A stretch of DNA of 64,000 nucleotides from Oreocharis arfaki (GCA_013398015.1 VZRR01006730.1:1012054-1076053), one strand, 5' to 3'; counted from the stretch's first letter, positions 14,001 to 23,757 are shown. The notes: generated from the letters alone by a model not told the origin. Numbers and translations: made by a program.

Positions 14001-17000
14001 GAAGAATTTAGATAATGTGGTGAGTGGAGTTGCTAACATGTGTTTTATTATTCCCAACTGTGTGAAGACAAAAGGGACAACCAATTTACAGCCCCAGGAC
14101 TGCTATACTCAGTGAATATTCTGACTAGCAGTCTACCGCAAGGAATTTAGCTCCTATCTATGAGGCCGATATTTCCCTAACAGCAATGGCATAATTAACT
14201 GTAATTCAAATGAATGAATAAAAGAATCTGAATGAAGGACTAGCTCACATTTCTACCAACAGCATATTTCCAACTTCCATGCTTTGTTCTTAAATACATT
14301 GAAAATGGGAAAACTAAGTATCTAGTATCACTGAATACATGTACACTAGTGCCTGTTTCAAAACATAGTTCTTTGTGTATGCACCTGTTTGGACGAAAAC
14401 AAATACAGAGAGCATTCATTTTGCTGTCCATAAGGGAAGATAATTTTTAAATGCCAGAGGTTGGGTAGATACCACTACTTACCTTGGGGATAATAGTTAA
14501 CTAAGATTAAGAAGGAACATCCACACTTGTAGCAGAGAATTCATGTCATTTCAGAGGAGTCAGTAAACTCAGGACTACTTATTTCAAATGAGGTTAAAAC
14601 GCCTACAGCCTTTTGGCTACTTTCTCTACCCCTGTTCTCTTTTGTTTGGCACTGAATTTGTCTTCTGGTGGGGAAAAACTCACCTCCCATTGGGTGGAGG
14701 CTGCTCAGTGTGTTCAGGTTCCCAGATGAAGCAGCTGCTGTCTGCTGAAGGAGCTGCAAATAAAGCTAGACATTACACCAAAAAACAAAACAAGAGTGAG
14801 AGTGAGGGCTGGCTCTGCTTCTGGGAGAAACTGCATCACACCACAGCCAGAGCGCCGTCACAAATGAATTCCCGCAGCCCATGCACCACATCATAGCGAA
14901 GCGTAAAGAGAATTCCCTGGACAATACAGCCAGAGCACCCCCACAGCAAAGCTCCACGTAGCCCAAGCATCACAGTGCAGCCAAAGCAACAGCACAACGC
15001 TTTCCTCACTTGACAGCATCAATGCTGAGGGAAAATTATAGCCAATACACCAAGACAAAACCAGTAGAATCAGTAGTGAGAGGGAATTCCTATTCAAAGC
15101 ACCTAAGGCAGGATTGCTACCCCCAAGGATATGCTACCTCAAAACAGACTTTACAGCTGACACTGCCAGCACGGGATAAATGGCAATGCCATATCAAAAC
15201 CAAAGAGCTACCATGAGAGGGAACCTCCTCTGCTTTCCTTATGCACAGTAGATGTGAGAGATATTTCAAGCCTCAGCTCAGAAGCCATTTAGAGATTTCC
15301 AATTCCTTTCTCCATTAACTAGTTGTTGGTATAAAAAAATTCCAATCTACCCAAACTGAAAACATAGTAGGAGAATTGCCCCATTTCAACTATACACCAT
15401 ACCAAGAATGAGATGAAATTTTCCTTTTGTGTTCCTCACACTTTACTTTGCATGAATACAGTTCTCAGAGCTACTCTGGCAACCCGCATAAGTCAGAGCA
15501 CATCAGTTTTTGTAAAGTTCATCCTTTAGGGACTCAGCAAAATCAACCAAAATGAAACCGCAGTCTACCTTCTGTTACATCATTTTTGCTAAAGAGAGTA
15601 GTTTCTCTCTGTTTTCTGTAGGGTTTGTTTTTATTTGGTTTGGTTTTCGTTGTTGGGGTTTATTTACTCTGCTTCCAATCTGATCATCTTTTCTATGTGG
15701 AGAGTACCAAGTACTGTTCCAGGTTTCACTGGAAGAGGATGACAGAAATAAATGAAAACTATAAAGGAATATAAGAACTGTGTCATCAGACAGACATGAA
15801 AAGGGCATTTATATAGTAAACGTCGAGGCAGTAGTATTAAAGCAAAAGCACATCCTACAGAATGCAGGAGAAAAACTCAAGGTTTCAGTAATTGGGGCTA
15901 CTGTGACTGGGGTTGAAATCCTCCCTTAAATGTAATCCCAACTAGATGGGAGCACATAACACAATTTCAGCCTTCTCATCCACAAAATGGGGATTAAGAA
16001 TCCAGCTCCTATCTACCAGGAGCCTTCTAAAAATGAATATATTGAACACTGCAAGACAGTCAGACATTGCAGTCCCTGAAGAGATGAAAAGAACCCAAAT
16101 CAGAAACTCACTGCTAAGTACTGGGGTCCAAGTGTGTTGAGACCAGCCAGGTTTCCCCATATTGAGGCAGCACTGATCTGTTGCATTTGTTGCTGAAGTT
16201 GCTGAGCAATTCGTTTCTGCTCTTTGTCCTTCTGCGTGTCTGCAAATTTTACAACAATGGGAGAAGAGCAACCCTGCAAACAGCAATTCAAACAATTACA
16301 TACTTGCTATCCCCAGCAGTCACAAAAATACTGCATTAAGACCCAGTCATTGGAAGCATTTCCCTCCTCCTCTTATGCATACATACAGACAAATATATAT
16401 TCAAACAGCACATTTCATCAAAGGCTCAACATTTTGTTTGCTTTTAATTCTATTTTGTATTTTGGCATTTTCTCTGCAGATGAAGTTTCTATCTCAAACT
16501 CTAAAAATAGAGCAGAATAAACATAAAGGTACAGGAACAGTATTTGTGAAGAAACACACAGCTGCACTTATCCTTCTCTCTGCTCTCTAGTCCCTTAAAC
16601 TCCATAGTGACTGCCTGACAAATTACATCTGCTCCTGACACCCATTAACTTGTTTTACCTCCATGGTTTGTGCTTGGTGCATTGCTTTGATTGCTGTTTG
16701 TGCCATGGCTCTCGTTGTAAAAGTCACAAATGCACAACCTGGGGAAAGAACAAAAAGGAATCAAGTTGTTCACCACCTCCACAATTATTAGGGTGAATAC
16801 AGGAATGAAAATGCTTACTGGGCAGGGAGGGGGTGTAGGTGGGAATCACCAAAAAAGCTCAAATGCCAGGTTGAGTTGCAAAATGCAGCCTCCAGCATCC
16901 TCAAACTGCCAAAAAAGCTTCTTGCTTTGCTTACCTCGGCTCAGGCCATCCGGGCCCCGCAATATCCTGCATTCTTCAATCTGCCCAAAGGGGGAGAACA

Positions 17001-20000
17001 TCACTCGAATATCATTTTCATTGCACTTCTTGGATATCATTCCAATAAACAATTTCCTATCTTCTACTGCTAAGGAATCAAAAGATAAAGAGTATTACCG
17101 GCAAATATGTGCTTACTTGATCTTATTTTGTCAAGTTGTCTCCATTAACTGCAGTTATTTCCCTTGTATTTAGGATATGGGCTTACCAAAACCAGATTCC
17201 CAGTAATACTCTATGTCTTCAATTTAAGAGGATACATATGAGGTACTCTAATGAACCTCATGGATGCCTGTTTTATGATTTGTTGTTTCTAACTTGCTGA
17301 GTACTTTTAGCTTGTGAGGACTGCGAACAACAGGAATGTAAAAAAAAAAAGGAAAAAAAAATGTCAGATTCAGCACTTCCCTGTATCTCTTCAGTTCCAG
17401 GTGAGAGAAGACTTGAATGTGGTTTATCGGACTACTTTGATTGTCTTTCCTCTGCCTATTCTATCTTTAGACTACCAACTTATACCTAACTGCATATAAA
17501 CAAGCAAGTGAACTGCAGAAAGCTTCTTTCTAGCCTCATGCCAATCACTTAAATTTGGATATGCCCATTTCCTCATGCTCCTCTCTCAATAGTGGAAGCA
17601 AGAGCAGTTGCTAAAACAGACCACTTTTACTTCTATTAGTCATACCCTCATTCTGATCTGCACCAAAAGCACAAAAATAACACCTCAAATCAAACCATGG
17701 ACCATGTGGTACTGTTTCTTGGCTCTACATACTGATGCTACTAGATATATTAGAGTTGTTGTCAGTTAAAGGTCACTTGAGTGAATGGGGTAAATTTGAA
17801 TTCAGAGCAGAATTTTATACTCTTGATTTACTTATATAAGAATGATAATCACCTCTGAAACACTTTCTTCTAAAGGATGAAGCAAATTATTCAGAATACC
17901 ACTTGAAAATATAAAACTGTTTCAATATACAACATTCATCACAATACAAAATATTGTATGATGAAGTCTCTAGCACATTTTGAAGCTTTAATAAAGTCTT
18001 CTCCTGTTCAGTGCTATGGTGAGGAGAAATCAACTTATTTGTTGAGTCTTCTATGGTGCTGGAAAGGAAAACTCCAAACTATTCCACCAGACACGACTTT
18101 ACTGGACATTAAGTCTTAATAGTGTTCCCAATTCACTTTCTGGTCTTAGAGCAGAAAGCTGCTTTCAAATCCTTTTAGCAGTCCATTCTAGTTCAAGAGA
18201 TCCAGAATCCCTTTTCTTAGTGGCAAGTTTGAATACCTTCATAACTAATGCTTTCTTATTTATTGTTGTCACCTTCACTTTTTATTAACACTCAGAGCTA
18301 AATAATAGCCTCAGAATTACCATCCTAAAATCCCATTAAACACTTTTTTCTCTTTCCATTATTTTCCCAGGATGTTTGTATGCGTGTTTGTACGTAATGC
18401 AAGATCAGTTTTAGTTTAGAGAACCTATTCTGTTCTCCTCCCAACAATACTTCAAAAGAATTACGCCTCTCTGATACATTTACACGAGAACATGTCCTGT
18501 ATACCTATGGAGGAATCTGCAGATGGAATTACTCCTACTATATGTTACTCATTTATTCCATCTTCTGTTTTCAGTTATATTAAGAGACAAGCTTTCTCAA
18601 ACCAGGACTATCTTCTCCATGATGCAACACAAACTACTGCAAATGAAGAAAATAAAATTCGGCCAAGTCTAGAAAGGCTGAAACTACAGGATGCTAAACG
18701 CTTTCTTTGCTTATGTTGCAGCAATACAGATACATACATGTATGTATGTATATAAACTCACAAGGAAATGCATGGATAAATGATCTTTTACCCAGTGGTA
18801 GATGCTAAATTCTTAATCCATCTGAAATGGCCAATGTGCAGAAATATTCCATTTTTCTTCCCTACTGAACTGCTGTTAATTCTCAACCTCTCAACTCTAC
18901 AAGAAGTATTTTTGACTCCCACTTTAGCTGCAATAGGCCTTGCTTTATCCTGGACAAACACCTGAAAAGGCATTTCTAGATTTCATAGAATCATAGAACA
19001 GTTTGATTTGGAAAGGACCTTAAAGATCACCTAGTTCCTTTGACTAGACCAGGCTGCTCACAGCCCCATCCAGACAGGTCTTGAACATTTCCAAGGATGG
19101 GGCATCCACAGGTCATCTGGGTAAGCTGCTCCAGTGTCTCACCACCCTCACAGTAAAGAATTTCTTCATGAAATTGAATCTAAATCTCTTTCAGTTTAAT
19201 ACTGTTATCCCTTGTGCTATCACTAGAATCCTAGATAAACAATCCCTCCACATCCTTCTTGTAGGCCTCCTTCAGGTACTGGACGGCTCCTAGAAGGTCT
19301 CTCTGGAGCCTTCTCTTCTCCAGGCAGAACAACCCCAACTCTCCCAGCCTGTCCTCATAGGGAAGGTGCTCCATCCCTCTCATTATCTTGACGGCCCTTC
19401 CCTGAGCGTGCTTGTGCAGGTCCATGTCTTATGCTGGAGGCCTCAGAGCTGGATGAAGTACAACAGGTGGGGTCTCATGACAGCAGAGAGGGAGAATCAC
19501 CCCCTCAACCTGTTGCCCCTCCTTTAGATGCAGCCCAGGATATGACTGGCTTTCTGGGCTGCAAGTGCACACTGCCTGTTTATATTCAGTTTTTCAGCCA
19601 CCAGTACCCCCGAGTCCTTCTCAGGGCTGCTCTCAATCCACTCATCACCCAGCCTATACCCATGTTTGCAGAACCTTGCACTTGGCCTTGCTGAACTTCA
19701 CAAGGTCGGCACAGGCCCACCTCTCCAGCCCATCAAGGCTCCTCTGGATGGCTTCCTTTCCCTCTAGGGTATCAACCACAGCACTCAGCTTGACATCACC
19801 CATAAACTTGCTGAGGATGCATTCAATCCCACTGTCCATGTCCCCAACAAAGATTTAAACCACCTTAGTACAAAGAAGAACTCACTGGATGTTTCCCTAA
19901 CTGACAACATGGTTCTAACACAAGCAGCAGTGGGAGAGATACTCTGAGTCATGGAATTTTAGAGACATCACTCACACTACCTACTCCATTGAAAACACAC

Positions 20001-23000
20001 CTATCTCTTTTCACTTTTTTTCTCTAAAAAATAAGGCCTCCCATTCAAGACTTCATCAGAAGCTCTTAAGCAAAAGAGAAATCCTCAAGCTTCCTGACTG
20101 GCACAAATGGTGACACCAAACTGGGACTTTAGTAAAGCTTACCATTACTCTTTTCACTGTCAGCTGGTTTCATCTGGATAGGATGGTGCATCTAAAATGT
20201 AAAAAGATTATTTAATCCCAGATACATTCACTTCGTGCTATATGAAACACATCCCGTAAGAACTGGGAAAGAAAGAAATTGTAGCCTAAATTGCCTCTGG
20301 AGAGGTGTGTATTTAACACTACAAAAATTGCAATAAGAAAGGCTTTCCTAATTATATGCCATCATTCCTCCTCAGAGTATTATAAAAGCTATGCCCACTC
20401 ACTTCACTACCATATTATTCTTTTGAATACTCAAAAATTCCCACAAGATCTGTTATTATATAGATCTCATAACACTGATCTTTTGAATAGTTTTTTTACA
20501 ACATTATTTTAGGGCAACAGAACACGTTTGTACTTCAGTGGTGCTGGAGCTCAGAGAAGCAAGACAGAGTTGTAAAGAAAGCAGGACTCTGCTCTTACCC
20601 CTGGGAGGATCTTCATGTTGTGAAGAGCATTCTGTGCTTCTAGTGCAGCTTTACGGGTATAAAATGTAACAAAACAGCACCCTGCAATTGAAACAAAATG
20701 CTCACCAGGAAAGAACACTCAATCTTGGAGTGCTGTACAGGAATTGCAAGCCCCACTTCCATCCTTCCGATGCAAAATGTGTAAGTAGAAGAGGTTAGGC
20801 ACTGAAACAGGTAGGTGCTGCTGATTGTGACAGTTCAAAAAAGATTTCCAAGTGTAATAAAATAGAATATGTTCAGAACTGACCCATCATCACTATTACA
20901 CCATTAAAACAAATACTTAGATACATCTGTTGGCTACTTCATTTTCAAACTCAATTATTTCCTAGTACCAAAACCGTACCTGGCTTCACAGGAAATATTG
21001 CATGTAACTGAACTGTAAATCCAGGCACAAAATTTCATGAGGATTTCATGTTTACAAGTATTCGATTTACATGAACGACTAAGACCTCAATTTCATGTTT
21101 TATCTAAAACTGTGTCTTATCCAGCAACATTTTGATCATATCACAGCATCACAGTGATGCTCTGGAGTAACACAGTATTAACTAGATGTTCTGCTTTGCA
21201 ATTATAATCCATACTCCTCAAGCACCTCCATCATTGCTGAGCTCTAAAAAAAGAAATCATGATTTTTCTCAGCTCAGCTAATGACTAGATCACAGTTAAA
21301 ATATAATTAGAAAATACACTTAAAGACTTTATGAAGTCTGGGCTTGCATGCACACCTGGTCACACTGAGCTCCTACAGGGCTGTTTGAATATGCACATAG
21401 CTAAGACTGCAACTATGAGAGAGTGGCTAAAACCCCAAATCTCTCAGGAGAAATACAGAAGTTCTCACCTTTGCTTTGAGGAGGGTTTTGGCTCCTGTCC
21501 CGCAAGACATTGATTTCATAGACAGCACCATACTGTTCAAAAAGTTCTCTTAGATCCTTCTCACACCAGCTCCGTGGGACTTGACCCACAAACATTTTGA
21601 TAGCATCTAGATCAGGTTGGTCTGGGTGATCCAGTGTGCCATTCATTTTCTTTGAGCTATGAAAAACAAGAAGGAATTTCTGGTTTGTATCTTCCTACAG
21701 ATTCTAGGCAAAGGCATGCTTACAGCAAAATTAAAGAAAAAATACATGTATAAATGTGGATGATGAAAATATACATATAAAGAGAAACTCTTGCACATTC
21801 CCAGTATGCATACCAGAGTACATTCACATTCATTGGCAAGCTATGTACTTGGAAACCAAGCACACTCTACACAGCTGTTTAAAACTCTGTTCTCATAATG
21901 TAGTCAACATCTGGGATTCAGGATATACTATAAAAATATCACTAGTTCAGCCATGTAAAATTTTACAGAAAAAGAAACCAGAACTGGAAGGAACCTAAGC
22001 TCAGTCTACCTACAAACTACCAAACTACTACCTACAAACTGCTATCAGTAATCACTGAAAATGAGAGAATTGTATTAAAATGTTTTTAAATGAGACTAAT
22101 TTTGTAACTGTTTCCTAAGGTGAAGATCCATCTTGAAACAGAGAAACAGAATCAACTGATCCAATGATAAATTTCTTTAAAGGTTGACAATACAGTACTT
22201 CTTTGTGAAACTAGGGAGCTTTCAACAATAACTGGCAAAAAACCAGACTTAGATTGTACATGAACAGGCTGGGATTGGACAATCCGGTTAGTCACAGATT
22301 GAATCAGGTTCCATAATGTCAGGATCCTAACACAGAAAAAATGTCACTTCTTAGACTACAACAACACAGAAATTTTGAGTATGGGAATCCCCAATAGGTC
22401 TCAAGGCATTCTGTCTAGCCATATGAGCAGTTTACACCCTATTAATAAAAGTTGTGTTATGCTCCACCCAGCCAGCTGAGAGTCCTACACTGCTCTCTGT
22501 ATTGACTCCTCATTATTTGTTAGGTGCAATGTGATGTCTTGTTATCAGTACTCGCAGCCTGGTACACCAGAGCAGGTATCCCTGCGGAAGTCTGACTGTA
22601 ACGACATCCTATTGTAGCTGTAGTGATTAGCTGGTTAAAATTGCTGACCAATCCCTGCATAATCTAGAAAGGACATGGGGAGTGGAACAGTAACTATACA
22701 ATGATTCCCCCCACCCTCAAACTCTTTGTTGAAGAATACAGGTGGTCTTCTTCCAGAGTAGTCAGCTCTCTTCATCTCTGCTTTTTTCCTTTGAAGAAAG
22801 TTTGAATGGCTTATTAACTGCACATGATAGTAAACAGTGTTCCTCTCACCATCCATCTGAAATCATATTCCCCCCAAATAAAATTAAAAAAAAAAAAAAA
22901 AATCGAAGCCTGGCAACACTTAGTAATTTTTCCCATCAATACATTGCTGTTCAGAGCCTAAAGAAATACTGATGCTAGGGAAAGCTCATAATTTTATAGC

Positions 23001-23748
23001 TGTATGAACAGACCTCAAAACCAATAAAGCTTCTTACTAGAAGAGAAGGGAAGGGAATCATCATAAATCCTTTCACTCCTCTCCACCTTTCTGCTCAGAA
23101 AGGGTCAGCACCTCTCCAAACAGCCAAGAGAAACAATACCTTTTACAAAGATGTAAACTATCCATTTTCATTTCAATTAAGAACAGTTGGAAATTGTTTA
23201 CCCTCTCCAATTATAATTTTCACCCCTGCCTTCCATGGGTAGCTTGAAGAGCACATCATGGCTCCTCTTAACTGGGCAACTCTTAAAACGACCTCAATAG
23301 TATTCAAGGAATATTTTACTCCTAATTAAAAGGTTTAGTCTGGAGCCATTAAGAGGGAAGAACAGAAAATGTTCTCCCCACAACTGATTTAAATGATCCA
23401 TTTTATGATATCAGCACCTGTAGCATACTATAAACAGTATCATCAAACAGCTTTATTCCTCCTTAGTCCTTATCGCCATAATTATCAGACCACTTCCCCC
23501 CATCTAGAAACCAACATCAATTTTCCATGACCACTAGGATTTCTTCAAGGAAACCAACTGTAGGCTCTCCCATCTCTCCTTCCTGTCCCCCTCTGCCCCA
23601 TCAGACAGCAGAGGCTTGAGACAGCAATTCCAACTATCATTTTAGTTATAACTTAGACATGAAGAGAAAATACTTACACAGGGCTTGCATTCAAGGAGCA
23701 ATGGTCCACCATCATTTCTGGGAGGAAATCCAACTTGAACGCGGCCAT
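1936..23748 (-). CDS. CELF1: CELF1 (CUGBP1/EDEN-BP) RNA-binding protein, whole coding span
   Basis: CUGBP Elav-like family member 1 binds GU-rich RNA, regulates alternative splicing in the nucleus, and drives deadenylation and decay of GU-rich-element mRNAs in the cytoplasm. Main coding exons on the minus strand, 5' to 3': 21646-21469, 20681-20599, 20191-20143, 17069-16935, 16738-16659, 16273-16112, 14753-14684 (or from 14765), 11704-11576, 5212-5102 (or from 5215), 4919-4734, 3880-3737, 2063-1936. All join in frame at GT-AG sites. They give 484 aa from [12 protein letters not shown] to SKNDSKPY, 488 aa with LYLQ, and 27 more residues with the exon at 23748-23678. RRM1 spans about residues 16-99, RRM2 about 108-188 and RRM3 the last about 85. 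Near identity to mammalian CELF1 and the PTPMT1 neighbour argue against CELF2. No broken exon was seen. Confidence 0.96.
3043..3180 (-). repeat. tRNA-Ile-derived SINE with CR1-like tail (TguSINE1-like)
   Basis: The minus strand shows a degenerate tRNA head. The A box TAGCTCAGTTGG is at 3169-3158. An anticodon arm with loop CTAATAA places anticodon AAT at 3142-3140, and a B-box-like GGCTCGATCTC follows near 3124-3114. After it comes a stretch resembling the 3' end of CR1 (CCTTATGGATCCCTTCTTACTCAGAAT in pieces). A tRNA-Ile head joined to a CR1 3' tail is the architecture described for the songbird SINE TguSINE1. The subfamily name is from memory. Mismatches in the B box and the mutated 5' acceptor stem mean it is not a working tRNA gene. 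Confidence 0.75.
3395..3726 (-). repeat. CR1 LINE 3' fragment
   Basis: The plus strand reads like the reverse complement of a CR1 3' region: a terminal segment with 'atcctgagttggaatagatcc', then 'cctggggagcctgttcca', 'tcgggtcctgtcactggtcac' and 'gaggaagctgtaga'-like text. The element lies in the same orientation as CELF1 and is 5'-truncated at about 3726, roughly ten bases from the 5' splice site of the RRM3 exon. There is no reading frame of note. Confidence 0.85.
3737..3880 (-). CDS. CELF1: CELF1 coding exon, first part of RRM3
   Basis: This 144-nt exon encodes [20 protein letters not shown] through NLSKCFG. It includes the RRM3 RNP2 motif LFIYHL and begins RNP1. Acceptor TTTGAAG is followed by GTCCAGAGG; the donor is TTTTG|GTATGT. 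In published work on CELF proteins, the RRM3 beta-sheet contacts UGU-type RNA. The residues visible match the mammalian protein. The donor is flanked almost immediately by CR1 sequence. Confidence 0.97.
3881..4733 (-). other. CELF1: CELF1 intron
   Basis: AT-rich intron between the linker exon and the first RRM3 exon, with canonical GTAGGC donor and AAG acceptor. I see no recognisable repeat or gene in it. Confidence 0.85.
4734..4919 (-). CDS. CELF1: CELF1 coding exon (divergent linker)
   Basis: This 186-nt exon encodes [20 protein letters not shown], then [20 protein letters not shown] and [21 protein letters not shown]. It is the low-complexity Gly/Ser/Ala/Gln linker before RRM3. Acceptor TTATACAG, donor GAAG|GTAGGC. 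The linker is known to contribute to splicing activity in CELF proteins. Small substitutions from the human sequence (for example GSG for GSS) are visible. Confidence 0.97.
5102..5215 (-). CDS. CELF1: CELF1 coding exon with NAGNAG acceptor
   Basis: The exon encodes (G)[20 protein letters not shown] followed by [16 protein letters not shown]. Its upstream edge is TAGCAG on the minus strand. Use of the distal CAG starts the exon at 5212 and gives ..SSGSSPS; use of the TAG starts at 5215 and adds one Ala (..SSAGSSPS). Both keep frame. Donor GCAG|GTAAGT at 5101-5096. The intron to the next exon is only 182 nt. Confidence 0.95.
5216..11575 (-). other. CELF1: CELF1 intron, 6.4 kb
   Basis: Long AT-rich intron. 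A weak, degraded CR1-like segment lies near 9724-9930. Otherwise I see no gene, RNA gene or structured repeat. Short open frames are not protein-like. Confidence 0.8.
9724..9930 (-). repeat. Old CR1-like fragment
   Basis: Phrases such as 'gaaagggacctctgaggatcat', 'gatggagcttccacaacccctctggcacc' and 'ttgttcctaagcttgatcac' resemble the reverse-complemented 3' end of an old CR1 subfamily, with many substitutions. Boundaries are approximate. Confidence 0.55.
11576..11704 (-). CDS. CELF1: CELF1 coding exon (Ala-rich linker)
   Basis: This 129-nt exon encodes [20 protein letters not shown] followed by [22 protein letters not shown]. Acceptor GTTGCAG, donor TCAG|GTAAGAG. It is part of the linker between RRM2 and RRM3, with the poly-Ala run typical of CELF1/CELF2. 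Synteny and the remaining exons favour CELF1. Confidence 0.97.
11705..14683 (-). other. CELF1: CELF1 intron, 3.0 kb
   Basis: AT-rich intron with no recognised gene or clear interspersed repeat. A polypurine/polypyrimidine and T-rich stretch occurs near 13450-13470 and 13660-13680. Confidence 0.8.
14684..14765 (-). CDS. CELF1: CELF1 coding exon with tandem acceptors (+/-LYLQ)
   Basis: On the minus strand, GTCTAG is followed by CTTTATTTGCAG and then CTCCTTCAGCAG. Splicing at the distal TTTGCAG (exon from 14753, 70 nt) gives [20 protein letters not shown]; splicing at the upstream TCTAG (exon from 14765, 82 nt) adds exactly Leu-Tyr-Leu-Gln. Mammalian CELF1 isoforms differ by the same LYLQ insert. 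The donor is GGGAG|GTGAGT. Both choices keep frame. Confidence 0.95.
14766..16111 (-). other. CELF1: CELF1 intron, 1.3 kb
   Basis: Intron between the RRM2/linker exon and the LYLQ exon, donor GTGAGT at 16111-16106. It holds the degenerate CA/GC-rich duplication at 14844-14976; the rest is unremarkable. Confidence 0.85.
14844..14976. repeat. Degenerate duplication, about 85-nt period
   Basis: Two similar blocks start with cagccagagc at 14844 and 14927 and end in gcagcccatgcaccaca (14874 area) and gtagcccaagcatcaca (14959 area). A third partial unit (cagccaaagc) begins at 14978. The region is GC-richer than the surrounding intron and lies just upstream, in transcript terms, of the LYLQ tandem acceptor. 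Confidence 0.5.
16112..16273 (-). CDS. CELF1: CELF1 coding exon, end of RRM2 plus Gln-rich linker
   Basis: This 162-nt exon in phase 0 encodes [20 protein letters not shown] and then [20 protein letters not shown] to GPQYLA. It finishes RRM2 and enters the Gln-rich linker. Acceptor TTTGCAG, donor TTAGCA|GTGAGT. Conservative substitutions against the human protein (PIV for PMV, RIA for RMA, ASIW for ASVW) are visible. Confidence 0.97.
16274..16658 (-). other. CELF1: CELF1 intron, 385 nt
   Basis: Short AT-rich intron with GTAAAA donor and CAG acceptor. No gene or repeat was seen. Confidence 0.85.
16659..16738 (-). CDS. CELF1: CELF1 coding exon, middle of RRM2
   Basis: This 80-nt exon encodes (G)[20 protein letters not shown] and QAQTMEG. 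It carries the RRM2 RNP1 motif GCAFVTF. Acceptor TTCCCCAG, donor ATGGAG|GTAAAA. Flanking codons join in frame with both neighbours. Confidence 0.97.
16935..17069 (-). CDS. CELF1: CELF1 coding exon, first part of RRM2, NAGNAG acceptor
   Basis: The exon encodes (A)[20 protein letters not shown] and then [20 protein letters not shown] to GLSRG, with RRM2 RNP2 LFIGMI. The acceptor region reads TTAGCAG: the first AG starts the exon at 17069 and gives ..SNAVEDRK; the second starts at 17066 and omits the Ala. Both keep frame. Donor CGAG|GTAAGC at 16934-16929. Confidence 0.96.
17070..20142 (-). other. CELF1: CELF1 intron, 3.1 kb
   Basis: Contains a CR1 copy at 18985-19857 and an 18-nt perfect palindrome of TACATACATGTATGTA type at 18730-18747. 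No other gene was seen. Confidence 0.85.
18985..19857 (-). repeat. CR1 LINE fragment with reverse-transcriptase remnant
   Basis: The plus strand begins 'atagaatcatagaa' (complement of the CR1 3' terminal repeat) and continues through the usual CR1 3' region ('ttgaacatttccaaggatgg', 'cagtgtctcaccaccctcac', 'ccttctcttctccagg'). Further in, the minus strand encodes part of ORF2 around 19654-19839 with [17 protein letters not shown], a signature of the CR1 reverse transcriptase. The catalytic FADD-type box reads FMGD there, and frame breaks occur, so the copy is dead and 5'-truncated. Confidence 0.92.
20143..20191 (-). CDS. CELF1: CELF1 short coding exon (end of RRM1)
   Basis: This 49-nt exon encodes [16 protein letters not shown] plus the first base of the next codon. 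Acceptor ATTTTAG, donor AATG|GTAAGC. The human sequence has KNN where this reads KSN. It joins RRM1 to RRM2. Confidence 0.96.
20192..20598 (-). other. CELF1: CELF1 intron, 407 nt
   Basis: AT-rich intron with GTAAGA donor and TAG acceptor. Nothing else was recognised. Confidence 0.85.
20599..20681 (-). CDS. CELF1: CELF1 coding exon, end of RRM1
   Basis: This 83-nt exon encodes (G)[20 protein letters not shown] followed by NMKILPG and carries the RRM1 RNP1 motif GCCFVTF. Acceptor AATTGCAG, donor CCAGGG|GTAAGAG. It joins the upstream exon through a split Gly codon. Confidence 0.97.
20682..21468 (-). other. CELF1: CELF1 intron, 787 nt
   Basis: AT-rich intron within RRM1, donor GTGAGA. No gene or repeat was recognised. 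Confidence 0.85.
21469..21656 (-). CDS. CELF1: CELF1 exon with main start codon, RRM1 start
   Basis: ATG is at 21646-21644 in the context AAGAAAATGA (A at -3). It encodes [20 protein letters not shown], then [20 protein letters not shown] and the rest to QNPPQSKG, with RRM1 RNP2 MFVGQV. The acceptor CATAG puts the exon edge at 21656, ten bases before the ATG. Those ten bases are also in frame with the alternative upstream exon (..VSKK-M). Donor AAAG|GTGAGA. SWCEKD replaces the mammalian TWSEKD. Confidence 0.97.
21657..23677 (-). other. CELF1: CELF1 intron, 2.0 kb
   Basis: Intron between the alternative N-terminal exon and the main start exon. It has a long A run near 22888-22905 and no recognised interspersed repeat or gene. 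Confidence 0.8.
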
Positions 23749-23757
23749 CACCTCAGT
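23678..23757 (-). CDS. CELF1: CELF1 alternative N-terminal exon
   Basis: The minus strand reads ACTGAGGTG and then ATG at 23748-23746, encoding [20 protein letters not shown] followed by ASPV. Donor CCTGT|GTAAGT is at 23677-23672. Joined to the next exon this gives ..[12 protein letters not shown].., a 27-residue extension matching a known long CELF1 isoform. The upstream edge at 23757 assumes the CATAG just before is an acceptor; the polypyrimidine tract there is weak, so the exon may extend further. CDS part is 23678-23748. Confidence 0.88.

Noticed and set aside
19431..19858. Plus-strand open frames near 19.5 kb
   Set aside because: They are antisense to the CR1 reverse-transcriptase remnant and have no independent support.
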